Shown here: in pieces, positions 16,304 to 24,151 of the stretch
Layout: every line of letters begins with the position of its first letter
How positions within the stretch are numbered: the stretch's first letter is position 1
DNA from: a bacterium
Lineage (GTDB): Bacteria > SM23-81 > DAOVCL01
DNA: 31,080 nucleotides
Reading direction: 5' to 3'
Assembly: GCA_029932675.1 (NCBI GenBank)
Contig: JAOZPP010000035.1
Coordinates: 1-31,080, forward strand
Made by a program: the position numbers and the translations under genes
Notes under the pieces: generated by a model
Seen by the model: only the letters and a program-made list of their open reading frames with translations
What the model was told of the DNA's origin: nothing
Database searches by the model: none

Positions 16304-16714
16304 ATGCATGAATGGGCATTGGCAGAGGCGGTAGTCTCGACAGCGCTAAAGGCAGCGGGTAAGGAAAAGCTTCAGGAGATTACCAAGATCAAGATAAAGA
16401 TGGGCGAATTGCAACAGATAGACCCTGAGATCTTCGAATCAGCTCTGAAAGAGGTCATCTTGCCTCGAAAAGAGGTCTTGAAGAACGCTGAGATCGAAAT
16501 AGAGACGGAGAAAGCAGTATTTCAATGTCGAGCCTGTGGCCATAGGTGGAAATTTGAAGAGGCAAGAAAACTATTAAGTGAGGAGGAGTCTGAATCGATC
16601 CATTTCATCCCAGAGATATCACACTGTTACATCAGATGTCCGAAGTGTAAGAGCCCTGATTTTAAAGTGGTTGAAGGCAGGGGGGTCTGGATAGATTCAA
16701 TAGAGGGGGAGTAG
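16304..16714 (+). CDS. hypA: HypA, nickel chaperone for NiFe hydrogenase, archaeal-type
   Basis: A 136-residue complete protein. It begins MHEWALAEAVV; Met1, His2 and Glu3 are the nickel-binding start of HypA. Zinc is held by two CxxC pairs, Cys75/Cys78 and Cys112/Cys115. The 33 residues between the pairs are about twenty more than in E. coli-type HypA and include IHFIPEISH, as in the Thermococcus form, followed by FKVVEGRGVWIDSIE. HypA passes nickel to the large subunit of NiFe hydrogenase. It lies 178 bases before a MinD-type ATPase that resembles its archaeal partner HypB_AT. No hydrogenase or other hyp gene is in view. This pattern suggests exchange with archaea, or an ancient type shared with them. 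Confidence 0.92.
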   Translation: MHEWALAEAVVSTALKAAGKEKLQEITKIKIKMGELQQIDPEIFESALKEVILPRKEVLKNAEIEIETEKAVFQCRACGHRWKFEEARKLLSEEESESIHFIPEISHCYIRCPKCKSPDFKVVEGRGVWIDSIEGE

Positions 16715-16892
16715 AATATCGAGGCCTCCAATGGAAGATGAAGAATGAAATACTGAGAGAGCACAGGGGAATTTGGGTGTGAGCTCCGGTACTTTTCTCT
16801 CTTACCGCCCTAAGGAACATCCAATTTATACCCTTAGTGGGCCTTCAGGACTTGACTCAATTTTTTAATTTTGCTTTATTGAAGAGGAGCAG

Positions 16893-17627
16893 ATGGATCC
16901 AAGATTGGAGATAATCGATCAAAGGCTGAAGAGGATAAAGAGGGTAATTGCTGTCTCCGGTGGTAAAGGCGGAATTGGCAAGAGTTTAGTTGCCACCACT
17001 TTAGCATTGATCCTGCGCAGGTTAAATACCAGGGTCGGGCTATTAGACTTGGATTTCTCCGGTCCATCGACGGATTTGATATTAGGAGTTAGTGGGATTC
17101 ACTTCTTGGAGGAAAAGGGGATTATTCCTCCAGAAATTTATGGCCTCAGATATATGTCGGTTATCTACTTTGCCCAAGATAATCCCGCTCCCTTGAGGGG
17201 TATCGATATCTCCAACGCCATCATAGAGTTACTGGCCATTACCAGGTGGGGAGACTTGGACTTCCTTATTGTCGATATGCCACCAGGCATTGGAGACGCC
17301 ACCTTAGATACCATTCGTTTGATAAAGAAGGCTGAATTCCTTGCCCTAACTACACCTTCCAAGGTAGCCGTAGAGACAGTCAAAAAGATGATTAAAATGC
17401 TGAAGGGACTTGGCCTCCCCATCATTGGCCTCATCGAGAATATGAGGAGACCCAAGTCACCATCGATAAGAGAGCAGATAAATGGGTTTGCCATTCCCTA
17501 TTTAGGATCAATAGATTTTGATGAAGATCTGGAAAGCTCCATAGGGGACAAGGAAAGGCTCTTAAAGACAACCTTTGCCCGGAAGTTGGAAGAGATTGCC
17601 TTAAGGACACCTCAATTGAATGGCTAA
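16893..17627 (+). CDS. Mrp/MinD-type ATPase, probable HypB_AT partner of HypA
   Basis: A 244-residue P-loop ATPase of the Mrp/MinD group. The deviant Walker A is SGGKGGIGKS (residues 22-31, with the signature Lys25 as well as Lys30), the switch I segment is LLDLDFSGPSTD (50-61) and the Walker B is DMPPGIGD (128-135). The Fe-S carrier Mrp/NBP35 proteins have a CxxC near the C-terminus; here the corresponding area (ENMRRPKSPSIREQINGF) has none, so cluster transfer is unlikely. In Thermococcus an atypical HypB (HypB_AT), also Mrp/MinD-like and next to hypA, binds HypA and raises its nickel affinity; gene order and motifs fit that role. ATG 16893 follows GAAGAGGAG. Confidence 0.8.
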   Translation: MDPRLEIIDQRLKRIKRVIAVSGGKGGIGKSLVATTLALILRRLNTRVGLLDLDFSGPSTDLILGVSGIHFLEEKGIIPPEIYGLRYMSVIYFAQDNPAPLRGIDISNAIIELLAITRWGDLDFLIVDMPPGIGDATLDTIRLIKKAEFLALTTPSKVAVETVKKMIKMLKGLGLPIIGLIENMRRPKSPSIREQINGFAIPYLGSIDFDEDLESSIGDKERLLKTTFARKLEEIALRTPQLNG

Positions 17628-17664
17628 CCGTTTGACCTTCAACTAAAGCACAATCCCCAAGGGG

Positions 17665-17699
17665 AAGCAAGCTTGCTTAGCCGTCTGCGGCGGGTTTTT
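17665..17699 (+). terminator. Palindrome plus GC hairpin with T5, terminator-like
   Basis: AAGCAAGCTTGCTT at 17665-17678 is a perfect palindrome, followed by GCCG-TCTG-CGGC (17680-17691) and GGGTTTTT. It lies 38 bases after the HypB_AT-like gene. The second stem has only four pairs, so strength is uncertain. Confidence 0.4.
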
Positions 17700-17728
17700 G
17701 ACAGGATAAACAGAAACTGATTTATACC
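17698..17728 (+). promoter_or_regulatory. Possible promoter for the lipoprotein-porin-NfeD-slipin operon
   Basis: TTGACA at 17698-17703 with TATACC at 17723-17728, but the spacer of 19 bases is long. It lies just after the terminator-like element and upstream of the gene at 17870. Confidence 0.3.
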
Positions 17729-17869
17729 TATCCAACCCAATTAGCTTAGAGCAACCTACGCGGTGGAGGAGTCTCATTTATCCTGGCCATTCTGTTAATC
17801 ATGTCCAAAAGGGGAATTTCCTAAATTTTTAAACTTTTCCCATAAGGGATGAGGATAGGGGGTGATCCT

Positions 17870-18367
17870 ATGAACCTAAAAAAAATACCCCTTCTTTTGG
17901 CTACTTTTTGCTTCGCCCTGACTATCGTTGGCTGTTACACCACTTTCCGGCCCCCAAAGGGGAAAGGGGAGAAGGAGTATACCGCACAGCAGCCGGAGAC
18001 CAGATACTACTATGAGCATCATTACTATTACCATTGGGACTCCTTCTATGACCCATACTGGTTCTACTACCCTCCCCAATACAGGTGGTGGAGGTATTAC
18101 TATGGCTATCCTTGGTGGTGGGATAATTGGTATTGGAACCACTGGTATGACCCCGTGGAGAGCTACCAGAAGAAGGAGACAGAAAGGTTGGAGCGGAGGA
18201 GAGGCCTAACAGCTCCGCCACCGGGATGGGGTGAGCCACCAAAGCCACCATCAATGCCAGTCTATTCCCCTTCTCCTGAAGAGAAGAAGAACCCACCCCA
18301 ACCACCGAAGAAAAAGAAGGAAAAGAAAAAGGAGAAGAAAAGGGCAACCAGAAGGCGAGGGTTATAG
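17870..18367 (+). CDS. Tyr/Trp-rich lipoprotein with basic tail
   Basis: A 165-residue protein. GGGGGTGAT just before ATG 17870 favours this start over the in-frame ATG at 17849. A lipoprotein signal ends in TIVGC, so Cys22 is the likely lipidated residue. Residues about 43-99 contain 18 Tyr and 10 Trp in some 57 residues (e.g. PWWWDNWYWNHWYD), together with His, Asp and Pro. The C-terminal third is rich in Pro and then in Lys and Arg (KKKKEKKKEKK). No known domain is recognised. It lies two bases before a PorV-like barrel gene, so a role at the outer membrane near that protein is likely; the basic tail could bind a negatively charged surface. The composition could also reflect a poorly constrained structural protein. 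Confidence 0.75.
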   Translation: MNLKKIPLLLATFCFALTIVGCYTTFRPPKGKGEKEYTAQQPETRYYYEHHYYYHWDSFYDPYWFYYPPQYRWWRYYYGYPWWWDNWYWNHWYDPVESYQKKETERLERRRGLTAPPPGWGEPPKPPSMPVYSPSPEEKKNPPQPPKKKKEKKKEKKRATRRRGL

Positions 18368-18369
18368 GA

Positions 18370-19638
18370 ATGGCTCTGAAAAAACTGTTACTCATTTCCC
18401 TTCCCCTTCTCCTTTGGATAGGGGTCTTTCTGGCTCCCAATGGCCTCAGCGATCTCCCGCCTGAGGAATCCAGTGTTGATAACCTCTTCGGGTTAGGAGC
18501 AAGGGCGATGGGGATGGGTGGGGCCCATATCGCTGTGGCCGAGGATTTTTCCGCCCTCTGGTGGAACCCAGCAGGGTTGGCCAGGGTAAGGAGGATCGAG
18601 CTCTCTGGTGGCTTGCTCCATCAGCGAGACAAGACAAGGGCTCTCCTCTTTGGCCACCGGAGGTGGGGCACAGATTCCCATACAAGATTTGGCTCAGGGG
18701 GCATAACGGTTCCTATCCCTACCTACCGGGGGAGTTTAGTCTTTGCACTTGGTTTCAATCGAATCCAGAACTTTGATTCCTCCGTAAGGTTCAGGGGAGG
18801 GGTGCTAAAGGAAGACTTCTGGGAGGAGGGATCGGAGCTGAGGTCTGGGGGCCTACACACCTGGGGATTAGGGGCAGCAATTGACCTCTCCCCTACCCTT
18901 TCGGCTGGGGCTACAGTCATAGTTTGGGGTGGAGGGGAGGATTACACTTGGAACATCACCAGGGACACTGTTGAAACCCAAGGGGTTGGCCTCAGGATAA
19001 CCCAACACGACTACTCCAATGATGGGTATAGGGGATTGAATCTCAAATTCGGCCTCCTCTTCCGGGCCAATCGTTACCTCTCCTTTGGGTGGACCTTAGA
19101 ATCTCCCCTGAAGCTAACGATTGAGCAGGATTGGACAGCGGAGACTGATTCCCTCATCGGCGATTCCCTCGTCTCGATAACTGATTACGGATATTACAAA
19201 TACAAACTTAGCCTCCCCTACAAATTTGGTTTGGGAGCAAGGTTTACCCTCCCCTATTTGACCCTGGCCGCAGACCTGAATTACACGGATTGGTCCCAGA
19301 CTGAATATAAGTATCCTCCTGCGGATATGAGCAATTACAACCCCTATATGGGCGATGCCTACCGGGAGGTGCTCAGTTGGCACATTGGTGCAGAGGCTCT
19401 TGTCCCCAAGCTGGGGGTGAAATTTAGACTGGGCTACTACCGAGATCCCATTCCCTATAAGCTAAAAAACATACAGAACGAAAGAGACTTCTTCACCTTT
19501 GGCCTTGGATTTCTTATGGGGAAGGTAATGACCTTGGATTTCGCTTTGGTGCATAGCCTCTGGGAAACCTCCTCAAAGGGTTTGGATGAAAGACACGATG
19601 TAAACCGGGTTTTTCTCACTGTTGGTTACAGGTTTTAG
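18370..19638 (+). CDS. FadL/PorV-like outer-membrane protein
   Basis: A 422-residue exported barrel. It starts two bases after the lipoprotein stop, with a signal peptide (LKKLLLISLPLLLWIGVFLA). The conserved start of the OMPP1/FadL group is clear: GLGARAMGMGGAHIAVAED followed by SALWWNPAGLARV. Then come many amphipathic strands, ending HDVNRVFLTVGYRF with a terminal F. FadL proteins move hydrophobic compounds; the branch found in FCB bacteria includes PorV and PorQ, which handle T9SS cargo at the outer membrane. Given the seven T9SS cargo proteins in this window, a PorV-like role is attractive but not proven; a nutrient channel is the alternative. The NfeD gene begins 19 bases downstream, so the genes share a transcript. 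Confidence 0.82.
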   Translation: MALKKLLLISLPLLLWIGVFLAPNGLSDLPPEESSVDNLFGLGARAMGMGGAHIAVAEDFSALWWNPAGLARVRRIELSGGLLHQRDKTRALLFGHRRWGTDSHTRFGSGGITVPIPTYRGSLVFALGFNRIQNFDSSVRFRGGVLKEDFWEEGSELRSGGLHTWGLGAAIDLSPTLSAGATVIVWGGGEDYTWNITRDTVETQGVGLRITQHDYSNDGYRGLNLKFGLLFRANRYLSFGWTLESPLKLTIEQDWTAETDSLIGDSLVSITDYGYYKYKLSLPYKFGLGARFTLPYLTLAADLNYTDWSQTEYKYPPADMSNYNPYMGDAYREVLSWHIGAEALVPKLGVKFRLGYYRDPIPYKLKNIQNERDFFTFGLGFLMGKVMTLDFALVHSLWETSSKGLDERHDVNRVFLTVGYRF

Positions 19639-19657
19639 GGAAGGAGTTGCGAGAGCT

Positions 19658-20995
19658 ATGAGCCTTTTCAAAAAGATCTGCCTCTTTGGCTTGGTGACAG
19701 TTCCCCTCCTTGTCCCCAGGTCGCATGCCCAAAGGATAGAGGTCCTCACCGTAAAGGGGGTGATAGATCCTGTTGTAGCCCGCTATATAGTAAACGGCTT
19801 TAACCGAGCGGAAAAGGAAGGGGCGGCGTTGGTGATCATCAAGCTGGACACCCCTGGCGGGTTGATGGAATCAATGGAAACCATCACCCAGAAGCTTCTC
19901 AACTCCCCCATCCCCTCAGTAGTCTATGTCTGGCCTCAGGGAGCAAGGGCAGCATCAGCAGGTGTTTTCATCGCCTATGCTGCCGACATAGCCGCAATGG
20001 CCCCCAGTACAAATATTGGGGCTGCTCACCCAGTAACCATGGGTCAGAAGGCGGACAGCACAATGATGGAGAAGATCACCAATGATGCTGTGGCCCGCAT
20101 AAAGGGGATGGCCGACAAAAGGGGGAGAAATAGGGAGTGGGCGGAAAAAGCGGTTAAAAAGAGCGTTTCCATTACCTCAGATGAAGCGCTAAAGTTAGGG
20201 GTAATAAACTTCATCGCCTCAAATGTGGGGGAGCTCTTGGACAAACTCGATGGGATGAAGCTAAAGAGGGACCACGAGGAGATAACCCTCCATACAAGAA
20301 AAGCCTGGCTTGAGGAAAAGGAGATGAACCCTGTGGAAAAGCTACTCCATACCATAGCCAACCCTAATATCGCCTATATTCTCCTCCTCTTTGGCGTCCT
20401 CGGCCTCATCTACGAGTTCCATACGCCCGGCGTAGGCTTTCCCGGAGTTGTGGGGATGATCTGCCTCATCCTCGCCTTCTTCTCCCTTCAGGTCTTGCCT
20501 ATAAATTTAGCTGGATTACTCCTGATCATTGTCGCTATCATCCTCTTCGTCCTCGAACTACAGATAGTCAGCCATGGAATCCTCACCATCGGGGGAATCA
20601 TCTCCCTTACTATGGGCTCCCTTATGCTCTTCAGCACCCCAGGAGTAGGCCAATATTACCACCTCTCCATCCTCCTGGTAATCTCGGTAGTGGCAGCCAC
20701 CACTCTCTTCTTCCTCTTTGCCCTCACCGCCGGACTCAAGGCTCAGAGAAAGGTCCCGGTGACCGGGGAGGAAGGGATGATCGGGCAGATAGGGGTAACC
20801 AAGACCGAACTTTCCCCTCAGGGAACTGTTATGGTGATGGGGGAATATTGGCACGCCGTCTCCTCCACCGGAGAGGCCATTGGGAAGGGAGAGAGGGTTG
20901 AGGTGGTGAAGCTCGAGCGAAGAACCGTCGAGGTGCGCAGAGCTGAGGAGAGTTCTCAGGGGCAAAGGGGGAGTGGTGGACAGGGCCCCAAATGA
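19658..20995 (+). CDS. NfeD1 long-form membrane serine protease
   Basis: A 445-residue protein in three parts: signal peptide and ClpP-like protease domain (to about 220), four or so membrane segments (about 235-370, e.g. IAYILLLFGVLGLIYEF), and a C-terminal OB-fold (MIGQIGVTKTELSPQG). The protease has DTPGGLMESM and RAASAG, with Ser100 as nucleophile by comparison with Pyrococcus PH1510; Lys139 in EKITND is the likely base. NfeD1 enzymes cut the hydrophobic C-terminus of stomatin-like partners, and the slipin gene follows. ATG 19658 is used because GGAAGGAG lies just upstream; the earlier ATG at 19622 lies inside the preceding gene and is followed by a non-signal stretch. Confidence 0.92.
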   Translation: MSLFKKICLFGLVTVPLLVPRSHAQRIEVLTVKGVIDPVVARYIVNGFNRAEKEGAALVIIKLDTPGGLMESMETITQKLLNSPIPSVVYVWPQGARAASAGVFIAYAADIAAMAPSTNIGAAHPVTMGQKADSTMMEKITNDAVARIKGMADKRGRNREWAEKAVKKSVSITSDEALKLGVINFIASNVGELLDKLDGMKLKRDHEEITLHTRKAWLEEKEMNPVEKLLHTIANPNIAYILLLFGVLGLIYEFHTPGVGFPGVVGMICLILAFFSLQVLPINLAGLLLIIVAIILFVLELQIVSHGILTIGGIISLTMGSLMLFSTPGVGQYYHLSILLVISVVAATTLFFLFALTAGLKAQRKVPVTGEEGMIGQIGVTKTELSPQGTVMVMGEYWHAVSSTGEAIGKGERVEVVKLERRTVEVRRAEESSQGQRGSGGQGPK

Positions 20996-21107
20996 GAGGG
21001 GTCAGCGAGACCAATTTTTCGGTTAACGGCAATGATGGGATAGACACCTGCCTAATTGTCCGATGGAAATGGTTACCAAAGGAAGTTTAACAAAAAGGAG
21101 GTAGAAG

Positions 21108-21872
21108 ATGAGCGCATTTTGGGTGGGGGTAATTGTAGTAGTGATCATCATCCTCTCTAAGGCCATTAGGATAGTGAGAGAGTATGAGAGGGGGGTTATC
21201 TTTAGGCTGGGAAGGTTGATCGGAGCCAAAGGACCTGGCCTTTTCTTCCTCATCCCCATTGTGGACAAGATGATAAAGATAGACTTGAGAACCTTAACTA
21301 TGGATGTTCCGGCCCAAGAGGTGATCACCAAGGACAACGTTACCGTAAGAGTTAACGCCGTTGCTTACTTTCGGGTGATGAACCCCAATGATGCGGTGAA
21401 CAAGGTAGAGAATTATTTGATGGCCACCTCCCAGATAGCCCAAACCACCTTGAGATCTGTCCTGGGCCAAGTGGAACTGGATGAGCTTCTGGCAGAAAGG
21501 GAAAAGATCAGTCAGAACCTGCAGAAGATAATAGACGAGCTCACCGATCCCTGGGGAGTCAAGGTGAGCATAGTGGAGATAAAGGACGTGGAGCTTCCCG
21601 AGCAGATGAAGAGGGCTATGGCCAGGCAAGCCGAGGCGGAGAGGGAAAGGAGGGCAAAGATTATAGCGGCGGAAGGGGAGTTTCAGGCATCGGAGAAGCT
21701 CTCCCAGGCAGCAGCAGTCATCGCCGAGCATCCCATAGCTCTCCAGCTCAGATTCCTCCAGACCCTCATTGAGGTGGCCTCGGAGAACAACTCCACTACC
21801 ATCTTCCCGGTTCCCATCGACATCTTGGAGCCCTTTGTGAAGAGCCTCAAACAGAAGACGGAAAAAGAGTAG
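21108..21872 (+). CDS. Slipin (stomatin/prohibitin family membrane protein)
   Basis: A 254-residue complete protein. One N-terminal membrane segment ([20 protein letters not shown]) is followed by the SPFH core: [46 protein letters not shown], then the helical part ending [16 protein letters not shown]. This is the closest pattern to bacterial and archaeal slipins. The family builds oligomeric membrane scaffolds, and its C-terminal hydrophobic segment is cleaved by the NfeD partner encoded 112 bases upstream. Here that segment would be about [17 protein letters not shown] 21108 follows AAAGGAGG. The pair is conserved together in many bacteria and archaea, and works in membrane quality control or microdomains. 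Confidence 0.95.
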   Translation: MSAFWVGVIVVVIIILSKAIRIVREYERGVIFRLGRLIGAKGPGLFFLIPIVDKMIKIDLRTLTMDVPAQEVITKDNVTVRVNAVAYFRVMNPNDAVNKVENYLMATSQIAQTTLRSVLGQVELDELLAEREKISQNLQKIIDELTDPWGVKVSIVEIKDVELPEQMKRAMARQAEAERERRAKIIAAEGEFQASEKLSQAAAVIAEHPIALQLRFLQTLIEVASENNSTTIFPVPIDILEPFVKSLKQKTEKE

Positions 21873-21881
21873 AGGAGATCA

Positions 21882-21924
21882 ATCAGAAGCTTATGGGAGT
21901 AAGGATCAACCCCAGCCTTCTGAT
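21882..21924. other. Inverted repeat after the slipin gene
   Basis: ATCAGAAG at 21882-21889 pairs with CTTCTGAT at 21917-21924 across a 27-base loop. There is no T run, so termination is doubtful; nothing else is seen in the 172-base gap before thi4. Confidence 0.3.
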
Positions 21925-22044
21925 ATAAGCAGCGTATCGACCAGAGGTAAAGTACATCACCTTTTATTTATGTTCGTCTTATCCCTTTTAGATTGTGTTA
22001 TCAGGATTGGGATGAGAGCAAGCGGTTGGAGATAAGGAGACCAT

Positions 22045-22824
22045 ATGCAGATTGAGGAGAGGGTTATCACCAAAGCTATCCTCCAATCCTATTACCGAAA
22101 GCTTTCCTCAAGCCTGGAGACCCAAGTGGCCATAGTGGGAGGAGGCCCATCCGGGCTTACTGCAGCTTATTTCCTGGCCAAGGAAGGGGTAAAGGTAAGC
22201 ATCTTCGAGAGAAAGCTCAGCTTAGGGGGAGGAATGTGGGGAGGGGGAATGATGTTTAATCAAATAGTTGTCCAGAGGGCAGGAAGGGAGATCCTCGAGG
22301 AATTTGGGGTATGCACCGAGGAGTTTTCCCCCGGTTATTGGGTAGCCGATGCGGTAGAGGCAGTCTCCACGATCTGTTCCAAAACTGTCAAGGCAGGGGC
22401 AAAGATATTCAACCTGATATGCGCTGAGGATGTAACCATCAAGGAAGGGAAAGCAACGGGATTAGTCCTGAACTGGACTGCAGTGGAGGCCGCAGGGCTC
22501 CATGTTGACCCCCTCTGCATAGAAACCAACTACATAGTGGATGCTACCGGCCATCCGGCCAGGGTTGCGCAGGTAATTCAGCGGAAGCTCGCTTTAAAAA
22601 TACCGAGCCAGAGACCCATCGGTGAAGGTCCTATGTGGGCAGAGGCTGGGGAGAAGGCTGTTTTGGAAAACACCCAAGAGGTCTACCCCGGAGTCTTCGT
22701 CACGGGCATGGCAGCCAATGCGGTATTTGGTGCCCCCCGGATGGGACCCATATTTGGAGGTATGCTCCTCTCCGGAAGGAGAGCGGCTGAGCTAATTCAA
22801 GAAGGGTTAAACTCAGGCTTATAG
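22045..22824 (+). CDS. thi4: Thi4-type thiazole synthase, probably sulfide-dependent
   Basis: A 259-residue FAD/NAD-fold enzyme that makes adenosine diphosphate thiazole for thiamine from NAD, glycine and sulfur. The dinucleotide motif is VAIVGGGPSGLTAAYFLA (residues 28-45), then GGGMWGGGMMFN and the C-terminal GMAANAVFGAPRMGPIFGG. Yeast and plant THI4 give up their own sulfur from a Cys; at that place this protein has His153 in GLHVDP, as in Methanocaldococcus. Such enzymes are catalytic and use free sulfide, which fits an anaerobic, sulfide-containing habitat. ATG 22045 follows AAGGAG. I see no TPP riboswitch upstream. The SagB-like gene starts 20 bases later. Confidence 0.93.
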   Translation: MQIEERVITKAILQSYYRKLSSSLETQVAIVGGGPSGLTAAYFLAKEGVKVSIFERKLSLGGGMWGGGMMFNQIVVQRAGREILEEFGVCTEEFSPGYWVADAVEAVSTICSKTVKAGAKIFNLICAEDVTIKEGKATGLVLNWTAVEAAGLHVDPLCIETNYIVDATGHPARVAQVIQRKLALKIPSQRPIGEGPMWAEAGEKAVLENTQEVYPGVFVTGMAANAVFGAPRMGPIFGGMLLSGRRAAELIQEGLNSGL

Positions 22825-22844
22825 GAAGGGAGTCAACTACCAAA

Positions 22845-23516
22845 TTGCCTAAGGGGAACTTAACCAGTTGTATTTTGTTCCTACTTCTCTTAACCGCAGC
22901 AAAAGGTGAAACCGTGATCAAGCTTCCCCAACCTAAGTTAAAAGGGAAAATCTCCTTAGAAGAGGCCATAAACCGCAGGAGTTCTCAAAGAAGTTACTCT
23001 CCAAAACCGCTCACCTTAACCCAGCTCTCCCAGATCCTTTGGGCTGCAGGGGGCAAAAGGGTGGATACTACCACCGGGGCATCCCGTACAGTACCATCTG
23101 CTGGTGCCCTTTATCCCTTAGAGATCTTCGTCTTAGCTGGAAAAGTCGAAAATTTGGAGAAAGGTCTCTATCTATACCACCCCATTGACCACTCCCTTGA
23201 GCTGCTTAAGGGAGAGGATCTGAGGGAAGAGCTCCGCAAATCATCATGGGGACAGGACTTTCTTGCCGAAGCGCCTGTGGATCTGGTTGTAGCGGCTGCC
23301 CCCTCTCGCACTACCGATGTCTACGGGAAAAGGGGGAAAAGGTATGTTCACGTGGAGGTTGGCCACGTGGGACAGAATATCTACCTCCAGGCTGAGGCTT
23401 TGGGCCTGGCTACCTGTGCGGTGGGGGCCTTTGATGACGATGAGGTAGGGAAGGTATTAGGATTAGGAAAGAGGTTAACCCCTATTTATATCCTACCCTT
23501 AGGTTATGGAAAGTAA
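22845..23516 (+). CDS. SagB/ThcOx-like nitroreductase with signal peptide
   Basis: A 223-residue protein starting with TTG 22845; GGAAGGGAG lies about 12 bases upstream and no better start exists in frame. A hydrophobic signal-like segment (ILFLLLLTAA) precedes the domain. SagB-type features are SLEEAINRRSSQRSYSPKPL, GASRTVPSAGALYPLEIFVL, GLYLYHPIDHSLE and LGLATCAVGAFDDDEV, ending in LPLGYGK. In thiazole/oxazole peptide clusters this fold oxidises thiazolines with FMN, but exported single-domain forms are common and uncharacterised, and no cyclodehydratase is near. It is probably co-transcribed with thi4. The localisation implied by the signal makes a direct role in thiamine synthesis unlikely. 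Confidence 0.85.
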   Translation: MPKGNLTSCILFLLLLTAAKGETVIKLPQPKLKGKISLEEAINRRSSQRSYSPKPLTLTQLSQILWAAGGKRVDTTTGASRTVPSAGALYPLEIFVLAGKVENLEKGLYLYHPIDHSLELLKGEDLREELRKSSWGQDFLAEAPVDLVVAAAPSRTTDVYGKRGKRYVHVEVGHVGQNIYLQAEALGLATCAVGAFDDDEVGKVLGLGKRLTPIYILPLGYGK

Positions 23517-23562
23517 TTGGTCCCCCCTCGCAGGATTCACCTGCAGTGGCCAAAGGGCAGGG

Positions 23563-24150
23563 CTAACCAGAATGGATCCCGAACTTAAGTCCAAGAAAAA
23601 GCCCAAAATAGGACCACCCACCAAAAGAGTATTTTAGCTCGCAAAGGCCGGATAAATTAGCTGTCAATGGATACTCCCCTCCTCCAACTATATGGAGAAC
23701 CAACTTATTGGAAGAGTTATGATGTGGGTAAGGAGGTGGGGGGCCAAACTGTTCCTTACTTCTCCTCTGGACATGAATGCCCAATCCCCCACCACAGAAG
23801 GGTTTAAACAAAGATCCGGATAAGGGGAAATATCGTTTCGCCCGGACATCGAGGCCGACAACAGTATATGAATAGCTCAGTTCTGGGGACAATTCATACT
23901 CTTTATGCCAAAACTCGACTCCTCCCTCCAACTTCCACCCAGGGGCGATCGTCATCAGATCGGCCATCCCTTCAACAACGATGGCAGTGCCAATTTCACC
24001 TTCCACATTGGCTAAACCTAACCTAAAGCCAACCTCCACCTCGTCCTGCCCCGCCAGGGTGGATAGGGGGAAGAGGACCAACAAAACCAACGCTGTTAAT
24101 GTGGCAACACCAAATCCTCCCCCGATTAGATTTCCCTTCTGATTGTTCAT
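23563..24150 (-). CDS. Small outer-membrane beta-barrel protein
   Basis: A 195-residue exported protein. The start at 24150 is supported by AAGGAGTGAT just upstream and a signal peptide (ATLTALVLLVLFPLSTLAGQ). The mature part is made of alternating strands (VEVGFRLGLANVEGEIGTAI, SYTVVGLDVRAKRYFP, KPFCGGGLGIHVQ, YFGLFLGLKFGIHSG), like OmpW/OmpA-type eight-stranded barrels; a loop with PPPPYPHHN is unusual. It is the last gene of the leftward operon and its ribosome site lies inside the end of the LOG gene. A channel for nucleosides would suit the context but that is only a guess. Confidence 0.75.
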   Translation of the reverse strand: MNNQKGNLIGGGFGVATLTALVLLVLFPLSTLAGQDEVEVGFRLGLANVEGEIGTAIVVEGMADLMTIAPGWKLEGGVEFWHKEYELSPELSYSYTVVGLDVRAKRYFPLSGSLFKPFCGGGLGIHVQRRSKEQFGPPPPYPHHNSSNKLVLHIVGGGEYPLTANLSGLCELKYSFGGWSYFGLFLGLKFGIHSG

Positions 24151-24151
24151 A

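Noticed and set aside
16852-16880. Promoter TTGACT-17-TTTATT before the HypB_AT-like gene
   Set aside because: The start point would fall inside the ribosome site and the A/T-rich context makes chance matches likely.
17922-18464. Other open frames over the lipoprotein gene
   Set aside because: They are shadows created by the repetitive Tyr/Trp/Lys codons; only the lipoprotein frame has a signal and ribosome site.
21925-22044. TPP riboswitch before thi4
   Set aside because: The conserved CTGAGA and ACCTGATCTGG boxes are absent.
22045-23516. Thiazole peptide (RiPP) cluster
   Set aside because: There is no cyclodehydratase or precursor peptide; Thi4 belongs to thiamine synthesis and needs no oxidase.
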